The position numbers and the translations under genes are program-made. This document shows, piece by piece, positions 30,142-39,382 of a stretch of 59,674 nucleotides of DNA (positions are counted from its first letter, which is position 1; each line of letters starts with the position of its first letter). Under the pieces are notes generated by a model that was not told the origin of the DNA, ran no database searches, and worked only from the letters and a program-made list of their open reading frames with translations. This stretch comes from Thorsellia anophelis DSM 18579 (lineage in GTDB: Bacteria; Pseudomonadota; Gammaproteobacteria; Enterobacterales; Thorselliaceae), in the NCBI RefSeq assembly GCF_900111395.1, contig NZ_FOHV01000002.1, positions 1 through 59,674 on the forward strand, in the 5' to 3' direction.

Positions 30142-30819
30142 ATGATGATTGAATTTAAAGAGGTCAGCTTATCTTTTGATAATAACCCTATTCTGAAAGA
30201 GATTAATTTAACCCTTAGTGAATCACGTATTGGTATTATAGGGTGTAATGGTGGCGGAAAAAGTTCTATGATTAGATTAATCAATGCACTTCTATTGCCG
30301 ACTAGTGGTGAAGTATGGGTAGATGATCTCCTAACTAAGAAAAATAAAAAACAAGTACGGCAACAAGTCGGATTTGTTTTCCAAAACCCCGATAATCAGA
30401 TTGTTATGCCAACAGTAGCAGAAGACTTTGCTTTTGGCTTGAAAAACCAAGGCATGGATAAGTCTACCCGATTCGCTACAACAGAGTTAATACTAAAACG
30501 GTATGGTTTATGGGAGTTTAGAGATCATCCTGCTTATTTATTAAGTGGAGGACAAAAGCAATTATTAGCCATAGCAGGTGTAATAGCCATGCAACCAAAA
30601 TATATCATTTTTGATGAGCCGACTACATTACTAGATTTAAGGAATAAACGCCTTATTGAAAAAACGATTCAAACACTTGAACAATCAGCTATTGTTGTGT
30701 CACATGATCTTCAATTTCTAGCTCATTTTGACCGCATTATTGTACTTGATGAAGGTCAAGTTAAGTACGATGGTAAACCTAAAGAAGCGTTAGCGTTTTA
30801 TGAGGCGTTGATGACATGA
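30142..30819 (+). CDS. bioM: Biotin ECF transporter ATPase BioM
   Basis: 225 residues (the ATG three bases later is equally possible). An ABC ATPase of the CbiO/EcfA class: Walker A GCNGGGKSS (34-42), Q-loop FQNPDNQ, signature LLSGGQKQ, Walker B IIFDEPT and the switch His in VVSHDLQF. The FQNPDNQI sequence is typical of ECF ATPases. Next to an EcfT-type and a BioY-type gene it should energise biotin uptake. Its stop overlaps the next start (ATGA). Confidence 0.92.
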   Translation: MMIEFKEVSLSFDNNPILKEINLTLSESRIGIIGCNGGGKSSMIRLINALLLPTSGEVWVDDLLTKKNKKQVRQQVGFVFQNPDNQIVMPTVAEDFAFGLKNQGMDKSTRFATTELILKRYGLWEFRDHPAYLLSGGQKQLLAIAGVIAMQPKYIIFDEPTTLLDLRNKRLIEKTIQTLEQSAIVVSHDLQFLAHFDRIIVLDEGQVKYDGKPKEALAFYEALMT

Positions 30820-31445
30820 TTATCTCTGTCTATTCCCCAGGAAATTCGTTTTTACATCAGCTTAAGCCTGGTATTAAATTGTTTATGCTTATAGCAATAA
30901 CGAGTGGAATATTCATTTTTCCTTCTCTAATGATTAGTATAATAAGTTTAGCGCTATCAATAGGTTTATATATTGGTTGTCAATTGCCTGCAATCCATTT
31001 TACTCAATTAGTAAAAAGAAGTGTGTTTTTTTTGATCGTGTTATTTATTCTCCATTTTTTCAATAATACTTTAATCGTTGCCCTGACAATTTGTATCCGA
31101 CTCTCTGCAGTATTGATTTTTGCAACGATTTTCACATTGACTACTCGTATCAGTGACATGATTGATACTGTCGAAAAAGCTCTTTCTTTTATAAAAAGAT
31201 TTGGGGTGAATCCGAAAAAAATCAGTTTAAGTATATCGCTTGCAATTCGCTTTATCCCATTATTATTTGAAATTACCTCAAGAGTCAGAGAGGCTCAATC
31301 TGTTAGAGGTGCTGGTAGGAATATATTTGCTATTATTATTCCATCACTTGTACTCATGTTTAAAACAGCTGAGGAATTGACACAAGCACTTGATGCCAGA
31401 GGGTATGACTGTGAACCACTAAGCTTGGAAGATAAAACCAAGTAG
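30816..31445 (+). CDS. bioN: ECF transporter transmembrane protein BioN (EcfT type)
   Basis: 209 residues with about five hydrophobic segments. The EcfT coupling helices are recognisable: the AIRFIPLLFEITSRVREAQSVRGAG region, holding the first ARG-like motif, and TQALDARGYD as the second. These contact the ATPase. It overlaps bioM by four bases, so the two are translated together. The shorter length compared with other EcfT proteins (about 260) fits the BioN subtype. Confidence 0.9.
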   Translation: MIISVYSPGNSFLHQLKPGIKLFMLIAITSGIFIFPSLMISIISLALSIGLYIGCQLPAIHFTQLVKRSVFFLIVLFILHFFNNTLIVALTICIRLSAVLIFATIFTLTTRISDMIDTVEKALSFIKRFGVNPKKISLSISLAIRFIPLLFEITSRVREAQSVRGAGRNIFAIIIPSLVLMFKTAEELTQALDARGYDCEPLSLEDKTK

Positions 31446-31507
31446 AAATCATTAAAATCAAATAAATTATTATTTTAATAGCAGACTTAACTGAAACAGA
31501 GGATGTG

Positions 31508-32053
31508 ATGCATACAAAAGACATTGTTTATATAGCATTATTCACAGCTTTTATGGCTGCTTTGGGGGTTTTTCCACCGGTTACGTTATCTTTTATTGCC
31601 ATTCCTATTACTGCGCAGTCATTAGGTCCAATGCTAGCAGGATCGATATTAGGGGCTAAAAGAGGCGCTCTGTCAATATTGTTATTTTGTCTTTTAGTTG
31701 CGATTGGGCTCCCTTTGCTTTCTGGTGGTCGGTATGGAATCGCAGTTTTTTTAGGCCCGACAGCAGGGTTTATTTATGGATGGATAGTATCAGCGTTCTT
31801 CATTGGGCTGAGTTATCAAATACTACGCAGTAGACTTAATTTAGTAATTGAATTTATAATTTTACTAATAGGTGGAATTGGTATTGTATATACATTTGGC
31901 CTGTTATGGCTTATGTGGATAACGGATACTAGTTTTAAAACAGCACTGCTTGGCATGCTTATTTTTATACCAGGAGATATGATTAAAATCGTTATTGCAT
32001 TATTTATTACTAGAGCTATCAAACGTGCTTACCCAGCAATTTCAGCGGTATAA
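31508..32053 (+). CDS. bioY: Biotin-binding S component BioY
   Basis: 181 residues, six hydrophobic segments. The BioY hallmark is seen in the VTLSFIAIPITAQSLGPMLAGSILGAKRGALS region, and in GLPLLSGGRYGIAVFLGPTAGFIYG and FIPGDMIKI. It captures biotin in the membrane and works with BioM and BioN. The ATG at 31508 follows GAGG; a GTG just before it is less likely. The 62-base gap from bioN still allows one operon. No BirA-type operator was recognised upstream. Confidence 0.93.
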   Translation: MHTKDIVYIALFTAFMAALGVFPPVTLSFIAIPITAQSLGPMLAGSILGAKRGALSILLFCLLVAIGLPLLSGGRYGIAVFLGPTAGFIYGWIVSAFFIGLSYQILRSRLNLVIEFIILLIGGIGIVYTFGLLWLMWITDTSFKTALLGMLIFIPGDMIKIVIALFITRAIKRAYPAISAV

Positions 32054-32058
32054 ATGTC

Positions 32059-32087
32059 AAGAGCCATAAACATTCATAATGGCTCTT
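32059..32087. terminator. Hairpin between convergent bioY and rraA
   Basis: A 9-bp perfect stem, AAGAGCCAT / ATGGCTCTT, loop of 11, placed between two convergent genes. It probably serves both strands. There is no long T-run on either side. Confidence 0.55.
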
Positions 32088-32106
32088 AGACTGTTAATCT
32101 AGGTAA

Positions 32107-32625
32107 TTATTCAGTAAAAAAACCATCATCTTCTAGGTCTAATGGCTCTTCAGAATGAACTATCCCTGTATTATCAGCATAAATATAATCATCAGAGAAG
32201 AAGGTAACCCCGCCAAAGTTGACACGAACATCGCTCTCACCTATCCCTTCAGCATGAACGCCAACAGGAACAGATGCAAGTGCTTGTATGCCAATGTCAA
32301 TTTCAGCTAGATCATCTACATGCCTAATTGCACCGTACACAATTAAGCCTTCCCAGTTATTTTGAGCGGCTAATAAAGCGAGGTTATTATCTATTAATGC
32401 TCTTCTAACAGAACCACCGCCATCAACAATTAATACTCTGCCTGCACCTTCTTCTTTGAGGAGTTCATACAGTAAACCATTATCTTCAAAGCATTTTACA
32501 GTTGTTATTCTACCAAAGAAATGCGACCTACCACCAAAGTTGACAAACATCGGGTCAACGACATTTATCTCTTCATAATATTGGTCGCATAAATCTGAAG
32601 TGTCAAAAGGTAAAGGTATTTCCAT
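32107..32625 (-). CDS. rraA: Ribonuclease E activity regulator RraA
   Basis: 172 residues (E. coli 161), strongly similar across the protein: [79 protein letters not shown]. RraA trimers bind RNase E and lower its activity. Two short acidic extensions at the ends account for the extra length. It stands next to gpt on the same strand, 83 bases apart. Confidence 0.95.
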   Translation of the reverse strand: MEIPLPFDTSDLCDQYYEEINVVDPMFVNFGGRSHFFGRITTVKCFEDNGLLYELLKEEGAGRVLIVDGGGSVRRALIDNNLALLAAQNNWEGLIVYGAIRHVDDLAEIDIGIQALASVPVGVHAEGIGESDVRVNFGGVTFFSDDYIYADNTGIVHSEEPLDLEDDGFFTE

Positions 32626-32708
32626 GTTGCAGCCTCCCTAAAGTTGATTATCAATTCTGGCAGGGATAATAGCACATCTAATCATTTAGTGATTAAATCA
32701 AACGCATA

Positions 32709-33176
32709 TTATTCTTCACAAATTGGTTTGATGAAACTTACACCCATATCCCAAGGTTGCTCAATCCATGTATTTTGAGGAATAGGTTGAACGAAGTCAT
32801 CTACTAAATGCTCACCTGCTGGTTTTGCAAAAATAGTGACAAATTTAGCTTTAGGATAGATTTCTCTGATGACTCTTGCAGTATTACCGCTATCGACTAA
32901 GTCATCTACAACGATGAAACCCTCACCATCCCCTTCAGCTTTTTTAATGATTTGCAAGTCCCTTTGGTGATTGTGATCATAGCTAGAGATGCAAATGGTA
33001 TCGACATGACGAATACCAAGTTCGCGAGCTAATAGTGCACTAGGCACTAATCCGCCACGGCTAACTGCAATAATACCTTTCCATTGTGAAACAGGCAGTA
33101 GGCGTTTTGCTAATGTTCTTGCATGGATTTGTAGGTTATCCCACGTGACAATATATTTTTCTACACTTTCGCTCAT
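32709..33176 (-). CDS. gpt: Xanthine-guanine phosphoribosyltransferase
   Basis: 155 residues from the ATG at 33176 (E. coli 152), which follows AGGA on the minus strand; an upstream in-frame start at 33215 would add 13 residues unlike the family. Salvages guanine and xanthine with PRPP. The PRPP loop [37 protein letters not shown] and [11 protein letters not shown] are clear. Confidence 0.95.
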   Translation of the reverse strand: MSESVEKYIVTWDNLQIHARTLAKRLLPVSQWKGIIAVSRGGLVPSALLARELGIRHVDTICISSYDHNHQRDLQIIKKAEGDGEGFIVVDDLVDSGNTARVIREIYPKAKFVTIFAKPAGEHLVDDFVQPIPQNTWIEQPWDMGVSFIKPICEE

Positions 33177-33402
33177 ATGTTTTCCTAGCTTTGCAACGTT
33201 AAAATTGCGCGGCATTATAGTGCTAGGAAGTAATAATTGCTAGTTAGAGTACTCACAATCATAAAGAAAGTTACAATATTGTTTGTAAATAATACAAATA
33301 AGGTGTAATTCTGCAAAGATAAACAAGATTTTAATTAACTGTTAATCGTAAAAAGTAAGAGCAAAAAATAACAGGTATGATTTACTCTCACTTAGTCTTA
33401 GA

Positions 33403-33675
33403 TTACTTTACAGCTTCTTTTAATGCCTTTCCTGCGACAAACGCTGGTACTTTAGATGCTGGGATTTGTATTTCAGCACCAGTTTTGGGGTTGCGGCCGG
33501 TACGAGCTTGTCGATTATTCACTTTGAATGAACCAAAACCAATCAACTGTACAGTATCTCCTTTTTGAAGTGTTTCACTTATTGCAGCTAAGGTTAAATC
33601 AATTGCATTTTTTGCTTCTGCTTTTGTTATTCCAGCTTGTTCTGCAACTGAGTCAACTAATTCTGTTTTATTCAT
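33403..33675 (-). CDS. hupA: DNA-binding protein HU-alpha type
   Basis: 90 residues, starting [15 protein letters not shown]; an ATG two codons earlier (33681) is less likely. The HU/IHF fold is clear, with the beta-arm sequence [21 protein letters not shown] and the Pro-intercalation arm ending in [17 protein letters not shown] nucleoid protein that bends DNA. The start is preceded by AAGGA. In E. coli hupA adjoins yjaG; here the ugp-type operon lies between them. Confidence 0.96.
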   Translation of the reverse strand: MNKTELVDSVAEQAGITKAEAKNAIDLTLAAISETLQKGDTVQLIGFGSFKVNNRQARTGRNPKTGAEIQIPASKVPAFVAGKALKEAVK

Positions 33676-34288
33676 AATCAATCCTTTTATATTATTGTAT
33701 GCTAACGCAACTTATTATAACGTTTAATGGTATAGCTATGGCTCAAAACAAATCGACAGCGTATTTTGAGTTGCTATAATTTAGACTATATAAGGGTAAA
33801 AAGTGAAGTGTTTATATATAATTTTATAAAATTTTTCTAAAAAGAGAGGGGTGTATCTAGAATACCAGCAAAGATTCCTCTAAAAATAAGAATTAATGTT
33901 GAAAATAATGGTTAGTTATTTACAAAGGTATCTCTAGTTATTCTATCTTTTGATGAATATTTTACGAAATTAAGGATTGTCATACTTCTATTAAATGAAT
34001 CTAATAATTTAATCTTCTTTAACGTGAACTAGTCATTTCCTAAAGAACCTCAGCATCCTAAAGATGGTAGGTAATATTACCTATTTTCAGCCAAATTTTT
34101 ATTTTTTTATACACATCTAGAGAAAAATTAAGTGCCGAACCTAATTTGTAATCCTTTTTTAAGGATTTTATGAAATTCTGATGTTTATCTATATCTTATA
34201 CCTGCTTTAATAAAAAATTAACTTAATTGAAAAATAAATGCAACATACTCTAATTATGATTATTTTTAATGATATAAGGAGTAATGCC
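33676..34288. other. Divergent intergenic region between hupA and ugpA
   Basis: About 610 AT-rich bases, the only long regulatory space for the ugp-type operon. It holds a 16-bp perfect palindrome (34068-34083) and a small hairpin AATCCTT-TTTT-AAGGATT (34150-34167). On the hupA side a TATAAT lies on the minus strand near 33715. No convincing PhoB box. Confidence 0.6.
34068..34083. promoter_or_regulatory. Perfect 16-bp palindrome, candidate operator
   Basis: TAGGTAATATTACCTA reads the same on both strands and lies about 205 bases upstream of the ugpA start. Such a site would suit a dimeric TetR-, GntR- or LacI-type regulator, but no regulator gene is adjacent and the match to any known protein is unknown. 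Confidence 0.4.
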
Positions 34289-35170
34289 GTGTTTAACAAA
34301 AAAAGATATTTGTCTTACTTAATTTTATTTCCCAGTCTGTTTTTTTTATTTTCATTTACTTACCTCCCATTTGGGGTGGCATTGCATGATTCCCTATTTG
34401 AGTTCAGAAATACTAAAGTTGGTGAGGAGTATTACACTGGATTTTCTAATTATATAAGGCTTTTTAACGATCCTGTATTCTATCAATCACTATGGAATAC
34501 ATTAAAATTCATCATCATTACTGTACCTATCAGTATTTTAATCGCTTTTCTGCTCGCATTAAAATTAAATCAATCTACTTTAATAAATAGAAGTTTTAGG
34601 GCAATTTTTTTCATGCCAACGGTTATACCTCTTGTTGCAGCAGCAGGGTTATGGATTTTTATTTTTTTGCCTGGCAGTGGATTAATCGATTATTACTTGA
34701 CTCATCATTTAAAACTTTCTGCAAATAATTTTTTAGGGAACCAAGATTCAGCATTATTTGCACTATCCATTTTATCGATCTGGAAATTTTCTGGTTATTA
34801 CATGATTTTTTTCTTAGCTGGACTGCAAAGTGTTCCTAAAGACGCTTTTGAGGCTATTAAGATGGAAGGGGCGTCAGAGTTTCAATGTCTCAGGTATGTC
34901 ACTATACCAATGCTCAGACCAACGATTACTTTTGTAGCAACCATTGCGCTTATTTACTCAGTTACTCAAGTTGATCATATTTTAATGATGACAAACGGTG
35001 GGCCTAATAATTCAACGAATGTGATTTTATTTTATATCTACTCAACGGCTCAAGATAGCTTTGATTTTGGTAAAGCATCTGCTGCTACCATTATAACACT
35101 TCTATGCTTGCTAGTATTAACGATTATAAATATGGGTGCGATGGAAAAAGGGGCTCACTATGAACATTAA
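34289..35170 (+). CDS. ugpA: ABC transporter permease, UgpA type (glycerol-3-phosphate/glycerophosphodiester)
   Basis: 293 residues from the GTG at 34289, which sits seven bases after AAGGAG (34276-34281); E. coli UgpA has 295. An ATG at 34238 in the same frame has no ribosome site. Six membrane segments of the MalF-like carbohydrate permease family; the EAA loop for ATPase contact is AFEAIKMEGASEFQCLRYVTIPMLRPT. First gene of ugpA-ugpE-gpdQ-ugpC-ugpB, unlike the E. coli order ugpBAECQ. The gene name rests on the whole operon, as permeases alone do not show substrate. Confidence 0.82.
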   Translation: MFNKKRYLSYLILFPSLFFLFSFTYLPFGVALHDSLFEFRNTKVGEEYYTGFSNYIRLFNDPVFYQSLWNTLKFIIITVPISILIAFLLALKLNQSTLINRSFRAIFFMPTVIPLVAAAGLWIFIFLPGSGLIDYYLTHHLKLSANNFLGNQDSALFALSILSIWKFSGYYMIFFLAGLQSVPKDAFEAIKMEGASEFQCLRYVTIPMLRPTITFVATIALIYSVTQVDHILMMTNGGPNNSTNVILFYIYSTAQDSFDFGKASAATIITLLCLLVLTIINMGAMEKGAHYEH

Positions 35171-35972
35171 AAAATTAATAACCATGGTATTAGTCTCTAT
35201 TGTTGCTCTGATATGGGTAATCCCATTTTTATGGATGCTAAGTGCTTCTTTACAACTATCACATCCCTATTTAGCTGTCTTAATTCCAAACCAATTTCCT
35301 AATTTGGATAAATTTGTTGATGCATTATCTTATGCATCTTGGGGTAACTTATACCTTAATACGATTATTTTTACCTTAGGTACCTTAGCAGGTCAATTAG
35401 TCACAATTACTTTGGCCGGTTTTGTTTTTGCATACTTTAAGTTTCCAGGAAAAAATCTTATTTTTTATGCTTTTTTGGTTCAACTATTAATTATACCTAC
35501 CGTGTTGATCGTACCTAATATGTCTACACTACAATCAGTCGGACTTCTAGATACTTTATTCGGCATCATGCTTCCCTATTTCGCTTCAGCCTTTGGTACT
35601 TTTCTGATGAGACAAGCCTTTCGCTCTATACCAAAAGAATATATTGAAGCTGCTTTAATGGATGGTGCGAGTTTAATGCAAATTTTAAGAATTATTCTTG
35701 TGCCAATGGTAAAACCCTCTTTAACCGCTTTTTCAATTGTCAGTATCAGTGCACATTGGAATGAATATCTTTGGCCGCTCATGGTTATAAATTCACCAAG
35801 TAATCAAGTTCTTACTGTTGGCTTTGCAAGTTTTTCAAAAAGCGCAGAAGCTGGGGCTGATTGGGGGTTAGTTGCGGCTGGAGCCTTGATGATTGCTGCC
35901 CCTCTTATTATTATTTTTCTATTATTCCAAAAAACATTCATTCAAAGTTTTGGCTTTAGTGAACTTAAATAA
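35160..35972 (+). CDS. ugpE: ABC transporter permease, UgpE type
   Basis: 270 residues from the ATG at 35160, overlapping the end of ugpA by 11 bases (E. coli UgpE 281). Six membrane segments of the MalG-like class. The EAA loop YIEAALMDGASLMQILRIILVPMVKPS is intact. It forms the permease heterodimer with UgpA. Confidence 0.83.
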   Translation: MNIKKLITMVLVSIVALIWVIPFLWMLSASLQLSHPYLAVLIPNQFPNLDKFVDALSYASWGNLYLNTIIFTLGTLAGQLVTITLAGFVFAYFKFPGKNLIFYAFLVQLLIIPTVLIVPNMSTLQSVGLLDTLFGIMLPYFASAFGTFLMRQAFRSIPKEYIEAALMDGASLMQILRIILVPMVKPSLTAFSIVSISAHWNEYLWPLMVINSPSNQVLTVGFASFSKSAEAGADWGLVAAGALMIAAPLIIIFLLFQKTFIQSFGFSELK

Positions 35973-36002
35973 ATCATAATGTTAAATCAAAAGGGAACTC
36001 TT

Positions 36003-36821
36003 ATGTTTATTGCTCAAATTTCTGATCTTCATGTCGTTTCTGACACTCATAGAATGTATGACTTTTTAGATGTCAACAGCCAAACAGCAAAAGCTTTTGC
36101 CTATTTAAAAAGTTTGCCTATTGATTTAAGCTGTATTGTTATCAGTGGAGATACTGTTAATTGTGGAACTCAAGCTTCTTATCATATGCTGGAAAGGCTT
36201 TTAGATGAATCTAGATGCCCTATTTTTACTATCCCTGGTAACCATGATGATCGTGATTTTTTAAGAACTGTAGCGAGCGGGAAATATCATCGTTCAAAAC
36301 GTGATAAATTAGATTATATTGTTGATGATTTTGACATAAAACTTATTTTTATTGACTCAAGCGTTAAGGGTGTACCTCATGGCTATTTAGACAAAGATCA
36401 AGTTGAATTTATTTGTGATTCATTAAGACACAGTGATAAACCCGCTATGATATTTATGCATCACCCTCCATTTTTGACAGGGGATACTCATATGGATCCT
36501 ATTTATTGTCTTAATGGTGAAGAATTGCTCAATGCCGTTTCTCAGTTTTCTCATTTAAAAGCAATTAGTTGTGGTCATGTCCATAGAGCTATCTTTAAAA
36601 ATCATAATGGACTGTCATTGATGACAGCTCCTTCAATTGCAACAACATTTTTAACTGATTTTTTTAGTTCTGAAGGTAGGTTTTTTGAAACTGACAGCAG
36701 CTATTTATTACATCGTTTTAAACAAAATGAAGGTTTAACATCATTTTGTGAAACCATTCCTCAAACATTACCTATTTCAATACAAAAAGTAATTAGTTGT
36801 CCGAAAACAGGTGAAGTTTAA
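36003..36821 (+). CDS. gpdQ: GpdQ-type glycerophosphodiesterase (metallophosphoesterase)
   Basis: 272 residues from the ATG at 36003 (GGGA upstream); Enterobacter GpdQ has about 274. A binuclear-metal phosphodiesterase of the calcineurin-like (class III) fold. Ligand motifs match GpdQ in place: D8-x-H10, D50 (SGDTVNCG), N80-H81 (PGNHDD), H153-H154 (MHHPP), H192 and H194 (CGHVH). Other GpdQ-like blocks are the IDSS strand and HMDPIYC. It should split glycerophosphodiesters into glycerol-3-phosphate and an alcohol. It lies inside the transporter operon between ugpE and ugpC, sharing one base with ugpC. No signal peptide, so it acts in the cytoplasm after uptake. Cyclic-nucleotide phosphodiesterase activity is an alternative. 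Confidence 0.85.
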   Translation: MFIAQISDLHVVSDTHRMYDFLDVNSQTAKAFAYLKSLPIDLSCIVISGDTVNCGTQASYHMLERLLDESRCPIFTIPGNHDDRDFLRTVASGKYHRSKRDKLDYIVDDFDIKLIFIDSSVKGVPHGYLDKDQVEFICDSLRHSDKPAMIFMHHPPFLTGDTHMDPIYCLNGEELLNAVSQFSHLKAISCGHVHRAIFKNHNGLSLMTAPSIATTFLTDFFSSEGRFFETDSSYLLHRFKQNEGLTSFCETIPQTLPISIQKVISCPKTGEV

Positions 36822-37939
36822 TGAAAAAATCAGCATCTCACTCGATTATCTATGAAAACATTAATAAGTATTATGATGATAAGCAAATCCTTCACTCTAT
36901 TAATTTAGAAATTAATGAAGGTGAGTTTATTGCTTTTGTCGGGCCATCGGGTAGCGGTAAAAGCACTCTGTTAAGGATACTTGCAGGCCTAGAAGATGTA
37001 ACTTCTGGGAAAATTATAATTGATGGTCAAGATGTTACTCATTTACCCCCTAAAGACAGAGATTTAGCCATGGTATTTCAAAATTATGCGCTTTATCCAC
37101 ACATGACCGTAAGAGAAAATATTCTTTTAGGAATGAAAATAAGGAAATTACCACAAAAACAGCAAACAGAAGCTATAGAGAGAGTTGCGCCTATGCTGCA
37201 GCTTACAGATTTATTAGACAGAAAACCACGCCAGCTTTCAGGAGGGCAACGTCAACGTGTTGCTATGGCAAGAGCAATCGTCAGAAATCCTAAAGCATTT
37301 TTAATGGATGAGCCACTTTCTAATCTTGATGCAAAACTAAGAAATGAAGTGAGAGCATCAATCATTGAGCAGCAAAAGTTATTAGGCACCACAACTATTT
37401 ATGTCACTCATGACCAAATTGAAGCTATGACTATGGCCCATAGGATCGTGGTGTTAGAAAAAGGAAAAATTCACCAAGTTGGTAGTCCTGAAGAGCTCTA
37501 TCACTACCCTTCAAATACCTTTGTAGCCGGTTTTATAGGTAATCCAGGCATGAATTTCATTCAAGCAGAAATAAAAGAACAAGAAATTATCTCGACTAGT
37601 GGATTCAAATTTTCTATACCTATCAATAGCCCCATTATTAAACAAAATAAAATTATTATTGGTCTTAGACCCGAGCATTTTCATTTGCAGATGAATGGCG
37701 ATAAAAATTTAAATTCAATTGATTGTGTTGTGAAAAGAAGGGAAATGCTTGGCTCAGAGTATTTGCTTCATGTTCAACTACAGGATAATGAATCCCTCAT
37801 TATTAGAATACCGAATCAAAAAAACGTACCAGAAGTGAATCAAAGTATGACTTTTTATTATTCATTGGAGGATATTAGATTGTTTTGCTCTAATTCTCTT
37901 AATTTAATTTATCCCTTTAACTCATTTAATCGAGGTTAA
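36821..37939 (+). CDS. ugpC: ABC transporter ATPase, UgpC type
   Basis: 372 residues (E. coli UgpC 356). MalK/UgpC class: Walker A GPSGSGKST (41-49), Q-loop VFQNYALYPHMTV, signature LSGGQRQ (139-145), Walker B AFLMDEPLSNLD, switch His in VTHDQ, and a C-terminal TOBE/regulatory domain from about 235. It starts on the last base of the gpdQ stop (TAATG). It powers the UgpAE importer. Confidence 0.85.
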   Translation: MKKSASHSIIYENINKYYDDKQILHSINLEINEGEFIAFVGPSGSGKSTLLRILAGLEDVTSGKIIIDGQDVTHLPPKDRDLAMVFQNYALYPHMTVRENILLGMKIRKLPQKQQTEAIERVAPMLQLTDLLDRKPRQLSGGQRQRVAMARAIVRNPKAFLMDEPLSNLDAKLRNEVRASIIEQQKLLGTTTIYVTHDQIEAMTMAHRIVVLEKGKIHQVGSPEELYHYPSNTFVAGFIGNPGMNFIQAEIKEQEIISTSGFKFSIPINSPIIKQNKIIIGLRPEHFHLQMNGDKNLNSIDCVVKRREMLGSEYLLHVQLQDNESLIIRIPNQKNVPEVNQSMTFYYSLEDIRLFCSNSLNLIYPFNSFNRG

Positions 37940-37940
37940 A

Positions 37941-39245
37941 ATGCTTAAAAAACTTATTTTTTCAACACTCTTATTATCTAGTGTTTCTGCCGTTCATGCT
38001 AAAACAGATATTGATTTTATGTTTCCTGTCCCTGTGCAAGGTAAACTTGCTCAAGAGATGAACTTGTTAACTAAACAATTTAATGAATCACAAGATGATA
38101 TTAATGTCACCCCAATATTCACAGGTGATTATGATAGTACCAAAATGAAAGCCGCTGCTGCACAAAAAGCTGGGAATTCGCCATCTGTTGTGATCACTGC
38201 AGCGAACAACATTCACGACCTTGTTATAAGTGATTCTATTTACCCTATGGAAGAAATTATAGATACAACAGGAGGGAGTGCGGAAGAATTTTTAACCAAT
38301 GAATTTTGGGCCGCGCTTCATTCAAATGCAATGGTGAGTGGTAAGGCTTATGCAATTCCTTTTCATAATTCAACACCTCTACTCTATTATAACAAAACAC
38401 TTCTCAATGAAGCAGGTCTTTCTGTCCCACAAAATTGGGAAGAAGTTATTCAAGTAGCTAAAGTATTAACTAATAAAGAAAAAAATCAATGGGGAATAAT
38501 GTTGCCAACAATAAATACCGATTATGCAGCTTGGATATTAGCTTCTCTTACTTATGCAAATGGTGGGCAATTTTATAACCCTGATTATGCAGGTGAAGTT
38601 TATTATGATGCACCCTCTACAATAGGCGCTTTAACTTTCTGGAGAGATCTTGTCTATAAATATGAAGTGATGCCAAGCGGTGTTCTTGATAATAATGCTA
38701 TATCAAGTGCATTTTTTGAAGGCCGATTAGGAATGGCATTTTTGTCTACAGGCGCACTAAAGTTCATGAAAGATAATTCTAAGGATTTTGAAATGGGGGT
38801 GGCTTTTATGCCTGCGCAAGTAACAAGAGGTGTACCAATTGGCGGTGCTTCTTTAGTTAGCTACAGAGGAATAACCGATGAGCAGAAAAAGGCAGCAGGG
38901 GTTTTCATTAATTTTCTAGTATCTCCAGAAAATGCAGCAAGATGGAGCCAAGCAACGGGTTATTTTGCACCTCGCAAGAGCGCCTATGATTTACCTGAAA
39001 TGAAAAAATTTATGCAAGACAATCCTGAGGCAAAAATTGCTTTAGATCAGCTACAATATGCCAAAGGTTGGTATTCAATGTATGATACAGTCACAGTAAG
39101 ACGAGCAATAGAAAACCGCATACAACGTCTGGTTAATGAGCCAGATTACTCTCCAGAACAAGCGGCAAAAGATGCACAAGAGGAAGCTAATAAATTACTT
39201 GAACCTTATGTATCTAAAACAGCACTTAAAAAGTTAGACCCATAG
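37941..39245 (+). CDS. ugpB: Periplasmic binding protein, UgpB type
   Basis: 434 residues (E. coli UgpB 438). A Sec signal peptide (about 1-20, cut after VHA) precedes a cluster-D type solute-binding fold. UgpB-like segments are IDFMFPVPVQGKLAQEMN, IPFHNSTPLLYYNK, IGGASLVSYRGITDEQKKAA and WSQATGYFAPRK. It should bind sn-glycerol-3-phosphate and glycerophosphocholine-like diesters. It follows ugpC by one base and ends the operon; a hairpin lies just after it. Confidence 0.86.
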   Translation: MLKKLIFSTLLLSSVSAVHAKTDIDFMFPVPVQGKLAQEMNLLTKQFNESQDDINVTPIFTGDYDSTKMKAAAAQKAGNSPSVVITAANNIHDLVISDSIYPMEEIIDTTGGSAEEFLTNEFWAALHSNAMVSGKAYAIPFHNSTPLLYYNKTLLNEAGLSVPQNWEEVIQVAKVLTNKEKNQWGIMLPTINTDYAAWILASLTYANGGQFYNPDYAGEVYYDAPSTIGALTFWRDLVYKYEVMPSGVLDNNAISSAFFEGRLGMAFLSTGALKFMKDNSKDFEMGVAFMPAQVTRGVPIGGASLVSYRGITDEQKKAAGVFINFLVSPENAARWSQATGYFAPRKSAYDLPEMKKFMQDNPEAKIALDQLQYAKGWYSMYDTVTVRRAIENRIQRLVNEPDYSPEQAAKDAQEEANKLLEPYVSKTALKKLDP

Positions 39246-39257
39246 CCTACACTAAAT

Positions 39258-39288
39258 AACTGTCTAAGATAATAGTACTTGGGCAGTT
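39258..39288. terminator. Hairpin between convergent ugpB and yjaG
   Basis: An 11-bp stem with two G-T pairs, AACTGTCTAAG / CTTGGGCAGTT, loop ATAATAGTA, 13 bases after the ugpB stop. It lacks a T-run. Confidence 0.5.
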
Positions 39289-39382
39289 GCTGATTGGCTA
39301 AATATTTTATCATTGCAACCACCATTGGGTGTAATAAATCTTGATATGAACTCCCCTCTTGATTTTTGTTAAGGCATTACTA

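Noticed and set aside
33977-33994. PhoB-box-like TTGTCAT-ACTT-CTATTAA upstream of ugpA
   Set aside because: Only the first half resembles the Pho consensus, and the second half fails. Not enough to claim phosphate control.
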